The position numbers and the translations under genes are program-made. Positions 38,238 to 47,166 of a stretch of 64,000 bases of DNA are shown here, piece after piece; the stretch's first letter is position 1; each line of letters starts with the position of its first letter. The DNA comes from Arthrobacter pityocampae. Lineage in GTDB: Bacteria; Actinomycetota; Actinomycetes; Actinomycetales; Micrococcaceae. The stretch lies in contig NZ_PRKW01000003.1 in NCBI RefSeq assembly GCF_002927275.1, forward strand, positions 434,001-498,000, read 5' to 3'. The notes below the pieces were generated by a model. That model searched no databases and was not told the DNA's origin. It saw nothing but the letters and a program-made list of their open reading frames with translations.

Positions 38238-40029
38238 AGCCCTGTGCTCCTCGTGGATTGGCGGCGGCGGACAGCACGCCGGTCTCGTGGTCCCGGGCGA
38301 CGGCGGAGAGCCGGCCGAGCGACCAGTCCCCCGCCCGCGTGACGAGGTGGCCGCGGCGTTCGAGGTCCGCGATCACGTCCTCGCCCAGCCGGTCCTCGAC
38401 GACGGCACCACCGGGCTCCCACGTCCGCGGCCAGAAGGATCCGGGGATCGAGGTGGTGTGGAGGGACGGTGCGTCGATGGCCTGCTGCGGCGTGTACCCG
38501 CCCACGATGGTGCGCAGGATGTAGAGCAGCTGCCACTGGTCCTGCTGGTCGCCGCCGGGCGAGCCGAGGGCGACGACGGGCGAGCCGTCCCTGAGGATGA
38601 GCGTGGGGGTGAGCGTGGTGCGCGGCCGCTTGCCGGGGGCGAGCGTGGACGGCGCGCCGTCCTCGAGCCAGGTCATCTGCAGCCGGGACCCGAGGCAGAA
38701 GCCGAGTTCGGGGATGGTCGGCGAGGACTGCAGCCAGCCGCCGCTCGGCGTCGCGGAGACCATGTTCCCGGCGGCGTCGACGACGTCGATGTGGCACGTG
38801 TCGCCGCGTGTCTCGCCGCTGCGGGACACCGTGGGCTCGCCCACCCCGGCGAAGCCGCCGCCGCCCACGAGGGCGGGCGGGGTGTAGTCGGTGCGCAGGG
38901 GCGGGGTGAAGGGCGTGCGGCCCGGGACGCTGCCGGGCCGGAACGCGTGCGAGGCCTCGTCGGTGATCAGGGCGCGGCGCGTGGCGGCGTACTCCGCGGA
39001 GAGCAGGTACTCGAGGGGCACGTCGGCGTCGCCGTAGTAGGCCTCGCGGTCGGCGATGGCGAGCTTCTGCGCCTCGAGGATGGTGTGCGCCCCGAGCGCG
39101 GTGGAGGGGTCGAGCCGGTCGTCGTCGAACCCGTCGAGGATCGCGAGGGTCTGCAGCAGCGCCGGCCCCTGGCCCCAGGGGCCGGTCTTCGCGATGGTGT
39201 GGCCGCGGAACACGAGGGTCGTGGCCTCCTCGTACCCGGCCTCGAAGCCGGCGAAGTCCTCGACGGTGAGAACGCCGGCGTGGTCGAGTCCGGAGGAGTG
39301 CCGGTGCGGTGTCGCCACGAACGCGGCGGACGCCTGGGCCACGAGCCCGGTGCGCCACTCGTGCCGGGCGGCGTCGATCCGCTCGGCACGTGTCGCGGCG
39401 TCGGCCCCGGCGTCGACGAGGGAGGTGAGCACGCGGGCATAGGCCTCGTTGCGGATCACCTCGCCCTCCCGCGGCGGTCTGCCCTCGGGCATCCACAGGG
39501 CGGCGGAGGTGGGCCAGTGCTCGGTGAACAGATCCGCGACGGCGGCGATCGTCGCCCCCACCCGGCCGAGGACGGGATGGCCGTCCTGGGCGTAGCCGAT
39601 GGCGAAGGCGAGGACGTCCCCGAGGTCCCAAGTGCCGTGGTCGCGGAGGAGGAGCAGCCAGGCGTCGACGGCGGCCGGCACCGCGGCGGCGAGGGCGCCG
39701 GCACCGGGCACGAGTTCCAGGCCCTCGGCGAGATAGTGCTCGCGGGTGGCCGCGGCCGGTGCCGGTCCCTGGCCCATGAGGACGACCGGCCGTCCGGGCT
39801 CCTCGGCCGTGGCGAAGACGCCCGTCATGTCACCCCCGGGGCCGTTGAGGTGCGGCTCGACGACGTGCAGGACGAACGCCCCGGCGACGGCGGCGTCGAA
39901 CGCGTTGCCGCCGCGCTCGAGGACGGCCTGCGCGGACGCGGTGGCCAGCCAGTGCGTCGAGGCGCTCATCCCGAACGTCCCCTGGAGCGTGGGGCGGGTG
40001 GTGAAGGAGGGAGGGGGCGTGTACGTCAT
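38221..40029 (-). CDS. Gamma-glutamyltransferase family protein, cytoplasmic
   Basis: The 602-residue protein is a GGT-type Ntn-hydrolase precursor. The large-subunit part has GGNAFDAAVAGAFVLHVVEPH; the catalytic nucleophile is Thr near 411 in SGETRGDTCHIDVVD, where self-cleavage would release the small subunit. ATPSGGWLQSSP and LGSPGGDQQ line the usual active site. No signal peptide is present (MTYTPPPSFTTRPTLQGTF), unlike secreted GGTs, so it should work on imported substrate. ATG 40029 overlaps the permease stop as ATGA. Set inside a peptide ABC operon, it probably cleaves gamma-glutamyl bonds of glutathione or similar peptides. An acylase-like activity (cephalosporin acylase group) is the alternative. 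Confidence 0.9.
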
Positions 40030-40934
40030 CGGTGTCCCTTTCGGGGGGTGTTCGTCGGGTCGAAGGCGTCGCGGAGGGCGTCCCCGAACAGGTTGAAGGC
40101 GAGGCAGATCAGGGCGATCGCGATGCCCGGGAAGATCGCGGCACTGGGTGCGCGGAAGATGTACTGCTGGGCGTCGGAGAGCATGATCCCGAGGCTCGGC
40201 GTGGGGGGCTGGATGCCGAGGCCGAGGAAGGACAGCAGGGCCTCGCCGATCACCGCGACGGGCATGATCACCGTGGCCTGCACGATGATCGCGGACGTCG
40301 CGTTCGGGAGGACATGCCGCAGCATGATCCACGTCGGGGAGGCATCCATGGTGCGGGCGCCGAGGACGAAGTCGCTCTCCTTGATGCGCAGGGTCTCGCC
40401 GCGCACCACCCGGATCATGGTGGGGATCTGCGCGATGCCGAGCGCGATGGCCGCGTTGCCGAGGCTGGGTCCACTGATGGCAGCGAGTCCGACGGCGATG
40501 ATCAGGAACGGGAACGCGAGCGTGACGTCCGTGAGGCGGGAGATGACGGCGTCGAACCCGCGGGAGTACCCCGCCAGCAGACCCAGCGGCGTCCCGACGA
40601 CGACCGCGAGCAGCACGGACAGCACACCGACCTGCAGCGAGGTCTGGATGCCGAACAGCAGGCGGGAGAGGATGTCCCGCCCGAGGTCGTCCGTGCCGAG
40701 CAGGAAGCCCTCGGTCAGGGGCCGCTGGAACGGGGTGTCGAAGTGCACCTCCGTGGGCGGGTACGGAGCGAGGACCGGGGCGAGGACCGCGGCGAGCACG
40801 ACGACGACGAGCATGATGCCACCCGTGATGCCGAGCGGGTTGGAGCGGAGGGAGGACAGGATGCGGCCGCGGCCGGAGCCGAGGCCCTCGCCCGCTCCCG
40901 CTGCCACTCCCGGGGGCAGTGTCTCGACGGCCAT
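40026..40934 (-). CDS. Peptide ABC transporter permease (DppC/GsiD type)
   Basis: The 302-residue protein has a cytoplasmic N-terminus with a short glycine-rich run, then about six hydrophobic segments. It has the DppC extracytoplasmic loop LLGTDDLGRDILSRLLFG and the EAA motif GARTMDASPTWIMLRHVLPN. It pairs with the DppB-type permease encoded just before it (1-bp overlap, TGATG) and is coupled to the GGT gene by a 4-bp overlap. The overlaps show tight co-translation of the whole uptake and cleavage set. Confidence 0.93.
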   Translation of the reverse strand: MAVETLPPGVAAGAGEGLGSGRGRILSSLRSNPLGITGGIMLVVVVLAAVLAPVLAPYPPTEVHFDTPFQRPLTEGFLLGTDDLGRDILSRLLFGIQTSLQVGVLSVLLAVVVGTPLGLLAGYSRGFDAVISRLTDVTLAFPFLIIAVGLAAISGPSLGNAAIALGIAQIPTMIRVVRGETLRIKESDFVLGARTMDASPTWIMLRHVLPNATSAIIVQATVIMPVAVIGEALLSFLGLGIQPPTPSLGIMLSDAQQYIFRAPSAAIFPGIAIALICLAFNLFGDALRDAFDPTNTPRKGHR

Positions 40935-41887
40935 CAGTTGGCTCCTCCGACGCGGATCTTGGGGTTGACCACCGAGTACAGGACGTCCACGGCGAGGTTG
41001 ATCAGGATGTAGCTGACGGTGATGATCAGCACCACCGCCTGGATGACGGGGTAGTCACGCGTGAAGACGGCGTCGAGGGTGAGCTTGCCGAAGCCCGGCA
41101 GCGCGAAGATGCGCTCGGTCACCACGGCGCCCGAGATGAGGCCGCCGAGCTGCAGGCCCACGATGGTCACGACGACGATCAGGGAGTTCCGCAGCCCGTA
41201 GCGCACCAGCACGCGGCCCCGGCCGAGGCCCTTGGCGCGGGCCGTCCTCACGTAGTCCGTGGTCATGGTCTCAATCATCGACGCCCGTGTCTGGCGCATG
41301 ATGACGGCGGCGAGCCCGGTGCCGAGGATCAGGGCCGGCAGGGTGAGGTAGTAGAGGCCCCGGAGCGGATCCTCGAGTACGTCCACGTACCCCGAGGCGG
41401 GGAACCAGCCCAGGGTCACGGCGAGATACAGGATCGCGAGGATGCCGAGCCAGAAGTTCGGGACGGAGAGCCCGATGAGCGCGAAGCCGTTGGCGCCCCA
41501 TTCCGGCCACCGCCCGCGGAACCGTTCCGCGATGACGCCGAAGAGGACCCCGACGACGATGGCGACCACGATCGCGTACGCCGAGAGCCACAGTGTGACC
41601 GGCAGCGTGGTGGCGATCAGTTCGGTCACCGGCGTTCCCGTGCGCGTGGACTGCCCGAAGTCCCCGCGGAGCATGTCACGCACGAAGGCGAGGTACTGGG
41701 TGGCGAGCGGCTGGTCGAGGCCCATCTCGGCCCGCACCGCCGCGAGCTGCTCCGGCGAGGCCTCCTCCCCCGCCATCGCGAGGGCGGGATCGCCCGGCAG
41801 TTGGCGCACGCCGGCGAAGACGACGATCGAGGCGAGGATCAGGGTCACCGCCGACTGCCAGAGTTTCGTGACGACGTAGCGGCCCAT
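40934..41887 (-). CDS. Peptide ABC transporter permease (DppB/GsiC type)
   Basis: The 317-residue protein begins MGRYVVTKLWQSAVTLILASIVVF, a typical DppB first helix. It has the conserved loop RQLPGDPALAM, LGLDQPLATQYLAFV-like spacing and the EAA motif VRTARAKGLGRGRVLVRYGLRN. About six hydrophobic segments are present. ATG 41887 is preferred over an in-frame GTG at 41899; GGGAAC precedes it and the stop of the binding-protein gene lies one base upstream (TGACATG). It forms the translocation path with the DppC-type partner. Confidence 0.93.
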   Translation of the reverse strand: MGRYVVTKLWQSAVTLILASIVVFAGVRQLPGDPALAMAGEEASPEQLAAVRAEMGLDQPLATQYLAFVRDMLRGDFGQSTRTGTPVTELIATTLPVTLWLSAYAIVVAIVVGVLFGVIAERFRGRWPEWGANGFALIGLSVPNFWLGILAILYLAVTLGWFPASGYVDVLEDPLRGLYYLTLPALILGTGLAAVIMRQTRASMIETMTTDYVRTARAKGLGRGRVLVRYGLRNSLIVVVTIVGLQLGGLISGAVVTERIFALPGFGKLTLDAVFTRDYPVIQAVVLIITVSYILINLAVDVLYSVVNPKIRVGGAN

Positions 41888-41888
41888 G

Positions 41889-43568
41889 TCAGTTCCCACT
41901 CTCGGAGGATGGCTCGATGAAGGCGGCGCCGCTGAGGTGGACGACGCCGTCGGCGAAGGTCTCCACCCCGGCGATACCGGTGCTGTAGGCGGTGAGGCTG
42001 CGCTGCCGGTACAGGTAGATGAGGGGGTTGTCCTGCTGCACGGCGTCCACGGCCTGGCCGTAGAGGGCGGCGCGTTCGTCGACGTCGTTGATCTGGGCGG
42101 CGCGGGTCAGCAGGTCGTCCACCGCGGGGTTGCTGTAGCCGGAGTAGTTGTTGCCGCCGCCGGTCGACAGGAAGTTGAACATGTTGCCGTGCGGGTCGAT
42201 CCGCCCGGACCAGCCCAGCTGGAGGGCCTCGAAATCCCCCTGGGACTGCACGTCGAGGAGCGTCGAATACTCGACCGGCACCACGGTGAGTCGGAACCCC
42301 GCGTCGGCCACAGCGGCCTGCAGCGCCTGCGCGTACCGCAGGGTGTCCGGCGTGTTGGTCACCTGCATCTCGATGGGATACGGCGTGGGGACGCCGGCGT
42401 CCTGGAGCAGCTTCCGCGCCCCCTCGGGGTCGAAGGGGGGACACGCCTCGCTGGCCGCGGAGGCGTAGGGGCTGTCCGGTGAGACGGGCGAGCACGCGGG
42501 CTCGAACCAGCTGTTGAACACGGTATTGACCAGTGCCTCACGATCGATCGCCATCGACAGGGCCATCCGGACGGCTTCCTGCTGGGCGAGCGGGGTCCCG
42601 ATGGTGCCGGGCGCTTCACCCACCCCGTCGGTATTGCCGACGTTGACCGTCAGGCCCTGGTAGCCCAGCGATCCGACCTGCAGCACCCCGACGCCGTCCT
42701 CCCGGAGGAGGGCGTCGATGTCCTGCGGGGAGATGGTGTCTGCGACCTGCACATCGCCCGACCGCAGGTTCGCCGCCCGGATGTTGGCATCCGTGATGAT
42801 GCGGTAGGTGATGGAGTCGAGGTGGACGTTCTCGGCGTCGTAGTAGAGGGGGTCGCGTTCGACGGTGATGGACGTCTGGGGCACACGGTCCACGAATCGG
42901 AACGGTCCCACGCAGACAGGACTGGCCCCGAAGTCGGCGCCCTTCTCCTCGACGGCCTTCGGGGAGAGCATCATGCCGGCGCGGTCGGCGAGGGCCGCGG
43001 TGAGCGGGGCGAAGGGCCTCTCATAGGTGATCTGCACACGATCGGCGCTGATGGCCCGGATGCCCGCGATCGGGCCCAGTTCACTCTTGCGCGTTGAGCC
43101 CTCCAGTTTGAGGTGACGTTCGAGGGTCGCGCGGACCGCGTCGGCGTCGAACGGCACGCCGTCGGCGAAGACGGCGTCGGTGCGCACCGGGATGGTGACG
43201 GTCAGGCCGTCGTCGGAGATCTCCGGAAGTGCTGTGGCCAGCTGCGGGACGAGGTCGCCCTCGGCATCGATGTCGTAGAGCTTCTGGCACATGGTCTGCA
43301 TGACGTACCGCGTATACAGGGACGACGACGTCGTGGGGTCGAGTTTGTCCGGTTCGGCGGAGAGTGCCATCACCAGCTCTCCTCCCTCCCGGATGGTCGC
43401 GTCGCCGATGGGCACGCTCGTCACGTCCTCCCTCACGGGAGCCGCAGGAAGCGGCTGGATCGGCTGGCAGGCGGTCACGGCGGCGACGAGGAGGGCGGCC
43501 GCGGCCAGGAGGCCGGCGGCTCGGCCTCGCCCTGCGGAGGCCGCCGTGGTCGGGATGGGATGCTGCAT
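41889..43568 (-). CDS. Peptide-binding lipoprotein of ABC transporter (SBP_bac_5)
   Basis: The 559-residue protein starts with a lipoprotein signal ending AAVTAC (Cys34) and then a family-5 binding-protein fold: EGGELVMALSAEPDKLDPTTS near the mature start and DAVFADGVPFDADAVRATLERHL (near 140), which marks dipeptide/oligopeptide/glutathione receptors. ATG 43568 has GAGGA seven bases upstream and gives a full signal peptide. It is the first gene of the minus-strand operon. The two Cys residues in SPVCVG and a pair near 400 (EPACSP, SEACPP) may form disulfides. Ligand is inferred from the GGT gene, not from the binding site. Confidence 0.92.
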   Translation of the reverse strand: MQHPIPTTAASAGRGRAAGLLAAAALLVAAVTACQPIQPLPAAPVREDVTSVPIGDATIREGGELVMALSAEPDKLDPTTSSSLYTRYVMQTMCQKLYDIDAEGDLVPQLATALPEISDDGLTVTIPVRTDAVFADGVPFDADAVRATLERHLKLEGSTRKSELGPIAGIRAISADRVQITYERPFAPLTAALADRAGMMLSPKAVEEKGADFGASPVCVGPFRFVDRVPQTSITVERDPLYYDAENVHLDSITYRIITDANIRAANLRSGDVQVADTISPQDIDALLREDGVGVLQVGSLGYQGLTVNVGNTDGVGEAPGTIGTPLAQQEAVRMALSMAIDREALVNTVFNSWFEPACSPVSPDSPYASAASEACPPFDPEGARKLLQDAGVPTPYPIEMQVTNTPDTLRYAQALQAAVADAGFRLTVVPVEYSTLLDVQSQGDFEALQLGWSGRIDPHGNMFNFLSTGGGNNYSGYSNPAVDDLLTRAAQINDVDERAALYGQAVDAVQQDNPLIYLYRQRSLTAYSTGIAGVETFADGVVHLSGAAFIEPSSESGN

Positions 43569-43620
43569 GAGGTTCCTCACGGATGGACGGGTGGAACAGC
43601 TGGTGCCCAAGCGACATCGG

Positions 43621-43671
43621 ATTGAATACAATCGCCGGTACGACGATAAGCTTCGTATACATTCGTTTCAA
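43621..43671. promoter_or_regulatory. Divergent promoter region with GntR-like operators (peptide/GGT operon)
   Basis: On the minus strand TTGAAA (43671-43666) and TATCGT (43648-43643) are spaced 17 bp and point at the binding-protein gene. On the plus strand TTGAAT (43622-43627) and GATAAG (43645-43650), also 17 bp apart, point at the YoaK gene. Near-palindromes ATTGAATACAAT (43621-43632) and the GTATAC-centred site at 43652-43665 resemble TnGTAnnACnA sites of FadR-type regulators. Confidence 0.45.
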
Positions 43672-43694
43672 GGTTATTACCGAAGGAAATCATC

Positions 43695-44417
43695 GTGATG
43701 AAGAACCGGGTGGCCACGGACCGCCTCCACCTGTGGCTCATGCTCATCCTGACCTTCTCCACCGGGGTGATCGACGCCGTCGGCTATCTGGGGCTCGATC
43801 GCGTCTTCACGGGCAACATGACGGGCAACGTGGTGCTCCTCGGCATGGCCTTCGCCGGCGGTTCCGACCTGCCCGTCCTCCGGCCGGCCCTCGCCCTCGT
43901 CTTCTTCATGCTGGGCGCCGCGCTCGCGGGCCGGGTCCTGCGGAAAGCCCCCGAGGGATGGTCCGGCCGCACCTCGGGCACGCTCCTCGCGGTGACCGTC
44001 GGCCTCACCGGGCTCGCCGTCTTCGTCGCGCTGGTCGACGTCACGGCCGAGGAGATCCTCGGCAGCATCACCACCTCGGTCCTGGCGACGGTGATGGGCA
44101 TCCAGGCCGCGACGGCCAAGCGCCTCAAGGTCGCCGAGATCACCACCGTCGTGGTCACCTCCACCATCACCGGCCTCGCCTCCGACTCCCGCCTCGCCGG
44201 AGGGAAGAGCCCTTTCTGGGCCCGCCGTGCCGCGGCGATCGCACTGATCATGGCCGGCGCCGTCGTCGGCGCCGTGGCCCTGAAGGGCGACCTCTGGATC
44301 GGCATCGCCGTGTCCGCAGTCCTCTCCGCCGTCGTCACCCTCCTCGGACACCTCCGCCACCGGCGGGACGTAAGGGCCGCCCTCACAGAGAACGCCGGGG
44401 AAGCCGCACTACGGTAG
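43695..44417 (+). CDS. YoaK-family membrane protein (DUF1275)
   Basis: The 240-residue protein has about six hydrophobic segments and the DUF1275 start TFSTGVIDAVGYLGLDRVFTGNMTGNVVLLG. The family pattern continues with MGIQAATAKRL and TTVVVTSTITGLASD. No function is established for the family. GTG 43695 or ATG 43698 could start it; GAAGGA lies nearby. It diverges from the peptide/GGT operon across a shared control region and may be co-regulated with it. Its last codons contain the -10 box of the next gene. Confidence 0.9.
   Translation: MMKNRVATDRLHLWLMLILTFSTGVIDAVGYLGLDRVFTGNMTGNVVLLGMAFAGGSDLPVLRPALALVFFMLGAALAGRVLRKAPEGWSGRTSGTLLAVTVGLTGLAVFVALVDVTAEEILGSITTSVLATVMGIQAATAKRLKVAEITTVVVTSTITGLASDSRLAGGKSPFWARRAAAIALIMAGAVVGAVALKGDLWIGIAVSAVLSAVVTLLGHLRHRRDVRAALTENAGEAALR
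44410..44415 (+). promoter_or_regulatory. -10 box, probable leaderless promoter (CPBP protease gene)
   Basis: TACGGT ends six bases before the ATG at 44422 and lies inside the end of the YoaK coding region. Confidence 0.45.
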
Positions 44418-44421
44418 GCCT

Positions 44422-45438
44422 ATGCACCAGGTCGATCAGCAGTTCGCATTCCACCGGCTCGCACGATCGTGGCCCCGGCACCGCTGGTGGAGGCCGCTGC
44501 TCACCGCCCTCCTCGGCGGCGTCTTCTACGTCGTCCTCCTGCTTCTGGCGCTGGTCACGGGACTCGCCCTCGCCAGCCTCACCCCCGCCGGCGTCGGACC
44601 CTACTTCGATGCCCTGTCGGTCCTGGATCTCAGCAACCCGGTGATGTTCGCGTTCACCCTCGTCTCCCTGATCCTGATGATCCCCGCGCTGGCCCTGGCC
44701 ACCCTGATCGTGGGACCCCGGCCCCTCGGCCTGCTCTCCTCCGTGGCCGGCCGGATCCGGTGGGGGTGGCTCGCGCTGTGCGCGGGCGTCGCCGTCGCCG
44801 TGTTCCTCGTGAACCTGGCGGTCTCCTTCGGGGTCGGCGTCCTCTTCCCCGCGGAGGCCGAACCGTTGCCCGTCCCGCCGGAGACGTCCACCCTGATCGT
44901 CCTGCTGGCCCTGTCACTCCTCGCCGTCCCGTTCCAGGCCGCCGCCGAGGAGTACGTGTTCCGCGGGTTCCTGATGCAGGCCATCGGCAGCTGGCTCCGC
45001 CACCCCGCGTTCGCGATCCTGCTCCCCGTGCCGCTCTTCGTCCTGGGGCACGGCTACGATCCGCTCGGGCAGGCCGACGTCGCCGTCTTCGCGATCTTCG
45101 CCGGCTGGATCACCTGGCGGACGGGCGGCCTGGAGGCCGCGATCGCGGTGCACGCGATCAACAACATGACCATCTTCGCCCTCGGGGCCTTCGGGCTCGT
45201 CGACGTGAACTCCACCGAGGGGTCGCTGAGCGGGCTCGTCCTGTCCATGGCGACCATGGCGGTCACCGCCGTCGTCATCGTCCGCCTGGCGGACAGCCGC
45301 GGCATCACCCGGACGCGGACCGTCACCGTGTGGCCCGCGCTGGAGCCGGCGAACGGGATCCCTGGCCCGGCGCTCCCCCCGCGTCCGGCGACCGACACCG
45401 ACCGGCTGACGGCCGACCGGCGGCCGATCGACGGCTGA
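44422..45438 (+). CDS. CPBP-family intramembrane glutamic endopeptidase
   Basis: The 338-residue protein has about eight hydrophobic segments. The CPBP (Abi) motif 1 is complete, AAAEEYVFRGFLMQ with the Glu-Glu and Arg (near 176-181). Motif 2 is FVLGHGYDP with His near 213, and a late HAINN supplies the other conserved His/Asn (near 240). These are the residues of Rce1-like CAAX proteases and bacteriocin-immunity relatives. A polar tail of about 45 residues follows the last helix. It lies five bases after the YoaK stop, so it may be read from both the YoaK transcript and its own TACGGT box. Substrate unknown. Confidence 0.9.
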   Translation: MHQVDQQFAFHRLARSWPRHRWWRPLLTALLGGVFYVVLLLLALVTGLALASLTPAGVGPYFDALSVLDLSNPVMFAFTLVSLILMIPALALATLIVGPRPLGLLSSVAGRIRWGWLALCAGVAVAVFLVNLAVSFGVGVLFPAEAEPLPVPPETSTLIVLLALSLLAVPFQAAAEEYVFRGFLMQAIGSWLRHPAFAILLPVPLFVLGHGYDPLGQADVAVFAIFAGWITWRTGGLEAAIAVHAINNMTIFALGAFGLVDVNSTEGSLSGLVLSMATMAVTAVVIVRLADSRGITRTRTVTVWPALEPANGIPGPALPPRPATDTDRLTADRRPIDG

Positions 45439-45457
45439 CGCACGTCCGCCCGGGGGC

Positions 45458-45463
45458 TATGCT
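45458..45463 (+). promoter_or_regulatory. -10 box, probable leaderless promoter (NmrA-like gene)
   Basis: TATGCT ends seven bases before the ATG at 45471. It argues against using the in-frame ATG at 45459, which lies within the box. Confidence 0.45.
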
Positions 45464-45470
45464 CGCCGCT

Positions 45471-46322
45471 ATGACCTCCCCCGTCCTCGTCACCGGTGCC
45501 ACCGGTACCGTGGGTCAGCCCGTGGTGGAAGCCCTGCGTGCCGCGGGAGTGCCGGTCCGGCCCGTGAGTCCGCGCATGACGGACCCCGAGGGGGCCGCCT
45601 TCGACTTCGGCGTCCCGGAAACCTGGCCGCCCGCCTTCGACGGCGTGAGCACCATGTTCCTCGTCCGGCCGCCGCACCTCGCGAACGTGGCCCGGGACAT
45701 GGTGCCGTCCCTCGAAGAGGCACGCCGCTGCGGGGTGCGGCACGTGGTCCTGCTCTCCGTGCAGGGCGCCGACCGCGTCCCCGTCCTGCCGCACGCCCGC
45801 CTGGAGCGGTGGCTCCGGGCGTCGGGCATGGCCTGGACCTTCCTCCGGCCGTCCTACTTCGACCAGAACCTGGTGACGGTGTTCGCGGGCGACCTCCGCG
45901 ACCACGACCGCCTCCTCGTTCCCGCAGGAGCGGCGCGGACGGCGTTCGTGGATGCCCTCGACGTCGCGTCCGTGGCCGCGGCGGTGCTCCGGGAGCCGGG
46001 ACTGCACCGCGGGCGGGCCTGGACCCCGACGGGCAGTGAGGCGCTCACCTGGTCGGAGGTGGCCCGCATCCTCTCGGAGGTGCTCGGCCGGCCCGTCACG
46101 TACTCCGATCCGGGCATTCTCGGCTTCTTCCGGCACGCCCGCGCGGATCTCGGGATGGATACAGCCATGGCCGCCACCACCACGGTCATCCATGCCACCG
46201 CCCGGCTCGGCGTCGCGCAGCACCTCACGGACGACGTCCGGCGAGTCACCGGACGGGACCCCCTGACCTTCCGGGCCTTCGCCGACCGTGAGCGGGCCGC
46301 CTGGGAACGGCCCGGAGCCTGA
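45471..46322 (+). CDS. NmrA-like NAD(P)-binding protein
   Basis: The 283-residue protein is an atypical SDR of the NmrA type: VLVTGATGTVGQPVVEALRAAG gives the glycine motif at the N-terminus, and VVLLSVQGADRVPVLPHARLERWLRASGMAWTFLRP is the usual central pattern without an SDR Tyr-x-x-x-Lys. Members act as redox sensors or as reductases of quinones or flavonoids; QOR2-like proteins are the closest theme. ATG 45471 was chosen for the TATGCT box ahead of it. It ends 25 bp from the convergent pentapeptide gene with no clear hairpin. Confidence 0.85.
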   Translation: MTSPVLVTGATGTVGQPVVEALRAAGVPVRPVSPRMTDPEGAAFDFGVPETWPPAFDGVSTMFLVRPPHLANVARDMVPSLEEARRCGVRHVVLLSVQGADRVPVLPHARLERWLRASGMAWTFLRPSYFDQNLVTVFAGDLRDHDRLLVPAGAARTAFVDALDVASVAAAVLREPGLHRGRAWTPTGSEALTWSEVARILSEVLGRPVTYSDPGILGFFRHARADLGMDTAMAATTTVIHATARLGVAQHLTDDVRRVTGRDPLTFRAFADRERAAWERPGA

Positions 46323-46347
46323 ACCGGGCTCCCGCCCCAGCCCCGCC

Positions 46348-47019
46348 TCAGCCCTCGACCCGCAGCCCCATGCCCGCGGCGAGGAAGGGGGCCAGCAGCA
46401 GCAGCTGGTGCTCGTCGATCGTGGCGCCCCGCAGCCCGTCGAGGCCGTTGATGCCCCGGAAGCTGCTGGTGCGGAGGTCCACGTCCTGCAGCCGTGCGCC
46501 ATCGAGCGTGAGGGTGCCGACCGTGCAGTCCCGCAGGGACACGCGGGTGGCCCGGGCGCCGGTGAGGTCCAGCTCGCCGATGATGCATCCGCTCACCAGG
46601 ACGTCCGTCAGCTGCGCGCTGCGCAGGTTCACGTAGTCGAGCTTCCCGCCGTCGAGGTGGACGCCGTCGAACGTCGTGTCGTACAGCTCCGCCGACCCCC
46701 ACCGGGTACCGCGCAGCGACGTCTCACGCCAGGTGCTGCGCGGCGCACGGAGCACCGGGGCGAAGAGATCCTCGAACGAGCACCCGACGAACCGGGCGCC
46801 CCGCAGCTCGGCGTCGTTCAGGGACACGGCCTCGAGCACGCACTCCTGCAGCGTGATCCCGGCCAGGTCCCCGCCGTCGAGCACCAGCCGTTCGTAGTGC
46901 TCGCCGTCCCGGTGGTCGCCGTCCAGCAGATCCGGTGCTTCGACGCGCACGAGGCCCCGCGGCGGGTGCAGGGACAGGCGGGGCGCGTTCGTCGTGCTGC
47001 GCGGAGGACGTGGTGGCAT
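46348..47019 (-). CDS. Pentapeptide-repeat protein
   Basis: The 223-residue protein is made of A(D/N)LxX-type repeats from about residue 45 to 200, for example LDGGDLAGITLQECVLEAV, LRGTRWGSAELYDTTFDGV and LDGARLQDVDLRTSSF. They should form a right-handed quadrilateral beta-helix. Some actinobacterial relatives (MfpA) mimic DNA and protect gyrase from quinolones; most have no known role, and this one is not clearly MfpA. The N-terminal 30 residues are Pro/Arg-rich. It diverges from the amino-acid permease gene across 147 bp, which contains GTTC repeats (near 47031-47042) but no firm promoter. Confidence 0.88.
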   Translation of the reverse strand: MPPRPPRSTTNAPRLSLHPPRGLVRVEAPDLLDGDHRDGEHYERLVLDGGDLAGITLQECVLEAVSLNDAELRGARFVGCSFEDLFAPVLRAPRSTWRETSLRGTRWGSAELYDTTFDGVHLDGGKLDYVNLRSAQLTDVLVSGCIIGELDLTGARATRVSLRDCTVGTLTLDGARLQDVDLRTSSFRGINGLDGLRGATIDEHQLLLLAPFLAAGMGLRVEG

Positions 47020-47166
47020 CGCGGGATCCGTTCGTTCGTTCGTGGCACGTCGGGCAAGCCGGTGCTACGGGCTGGGCTGTGTTTCCTCCAATCATCGACG
47101 ACTTAATTCGTCCGAAACATGCCGGCTCCTACAGTTGAACCACCCCCACAACGAAATGGAGCCGCC

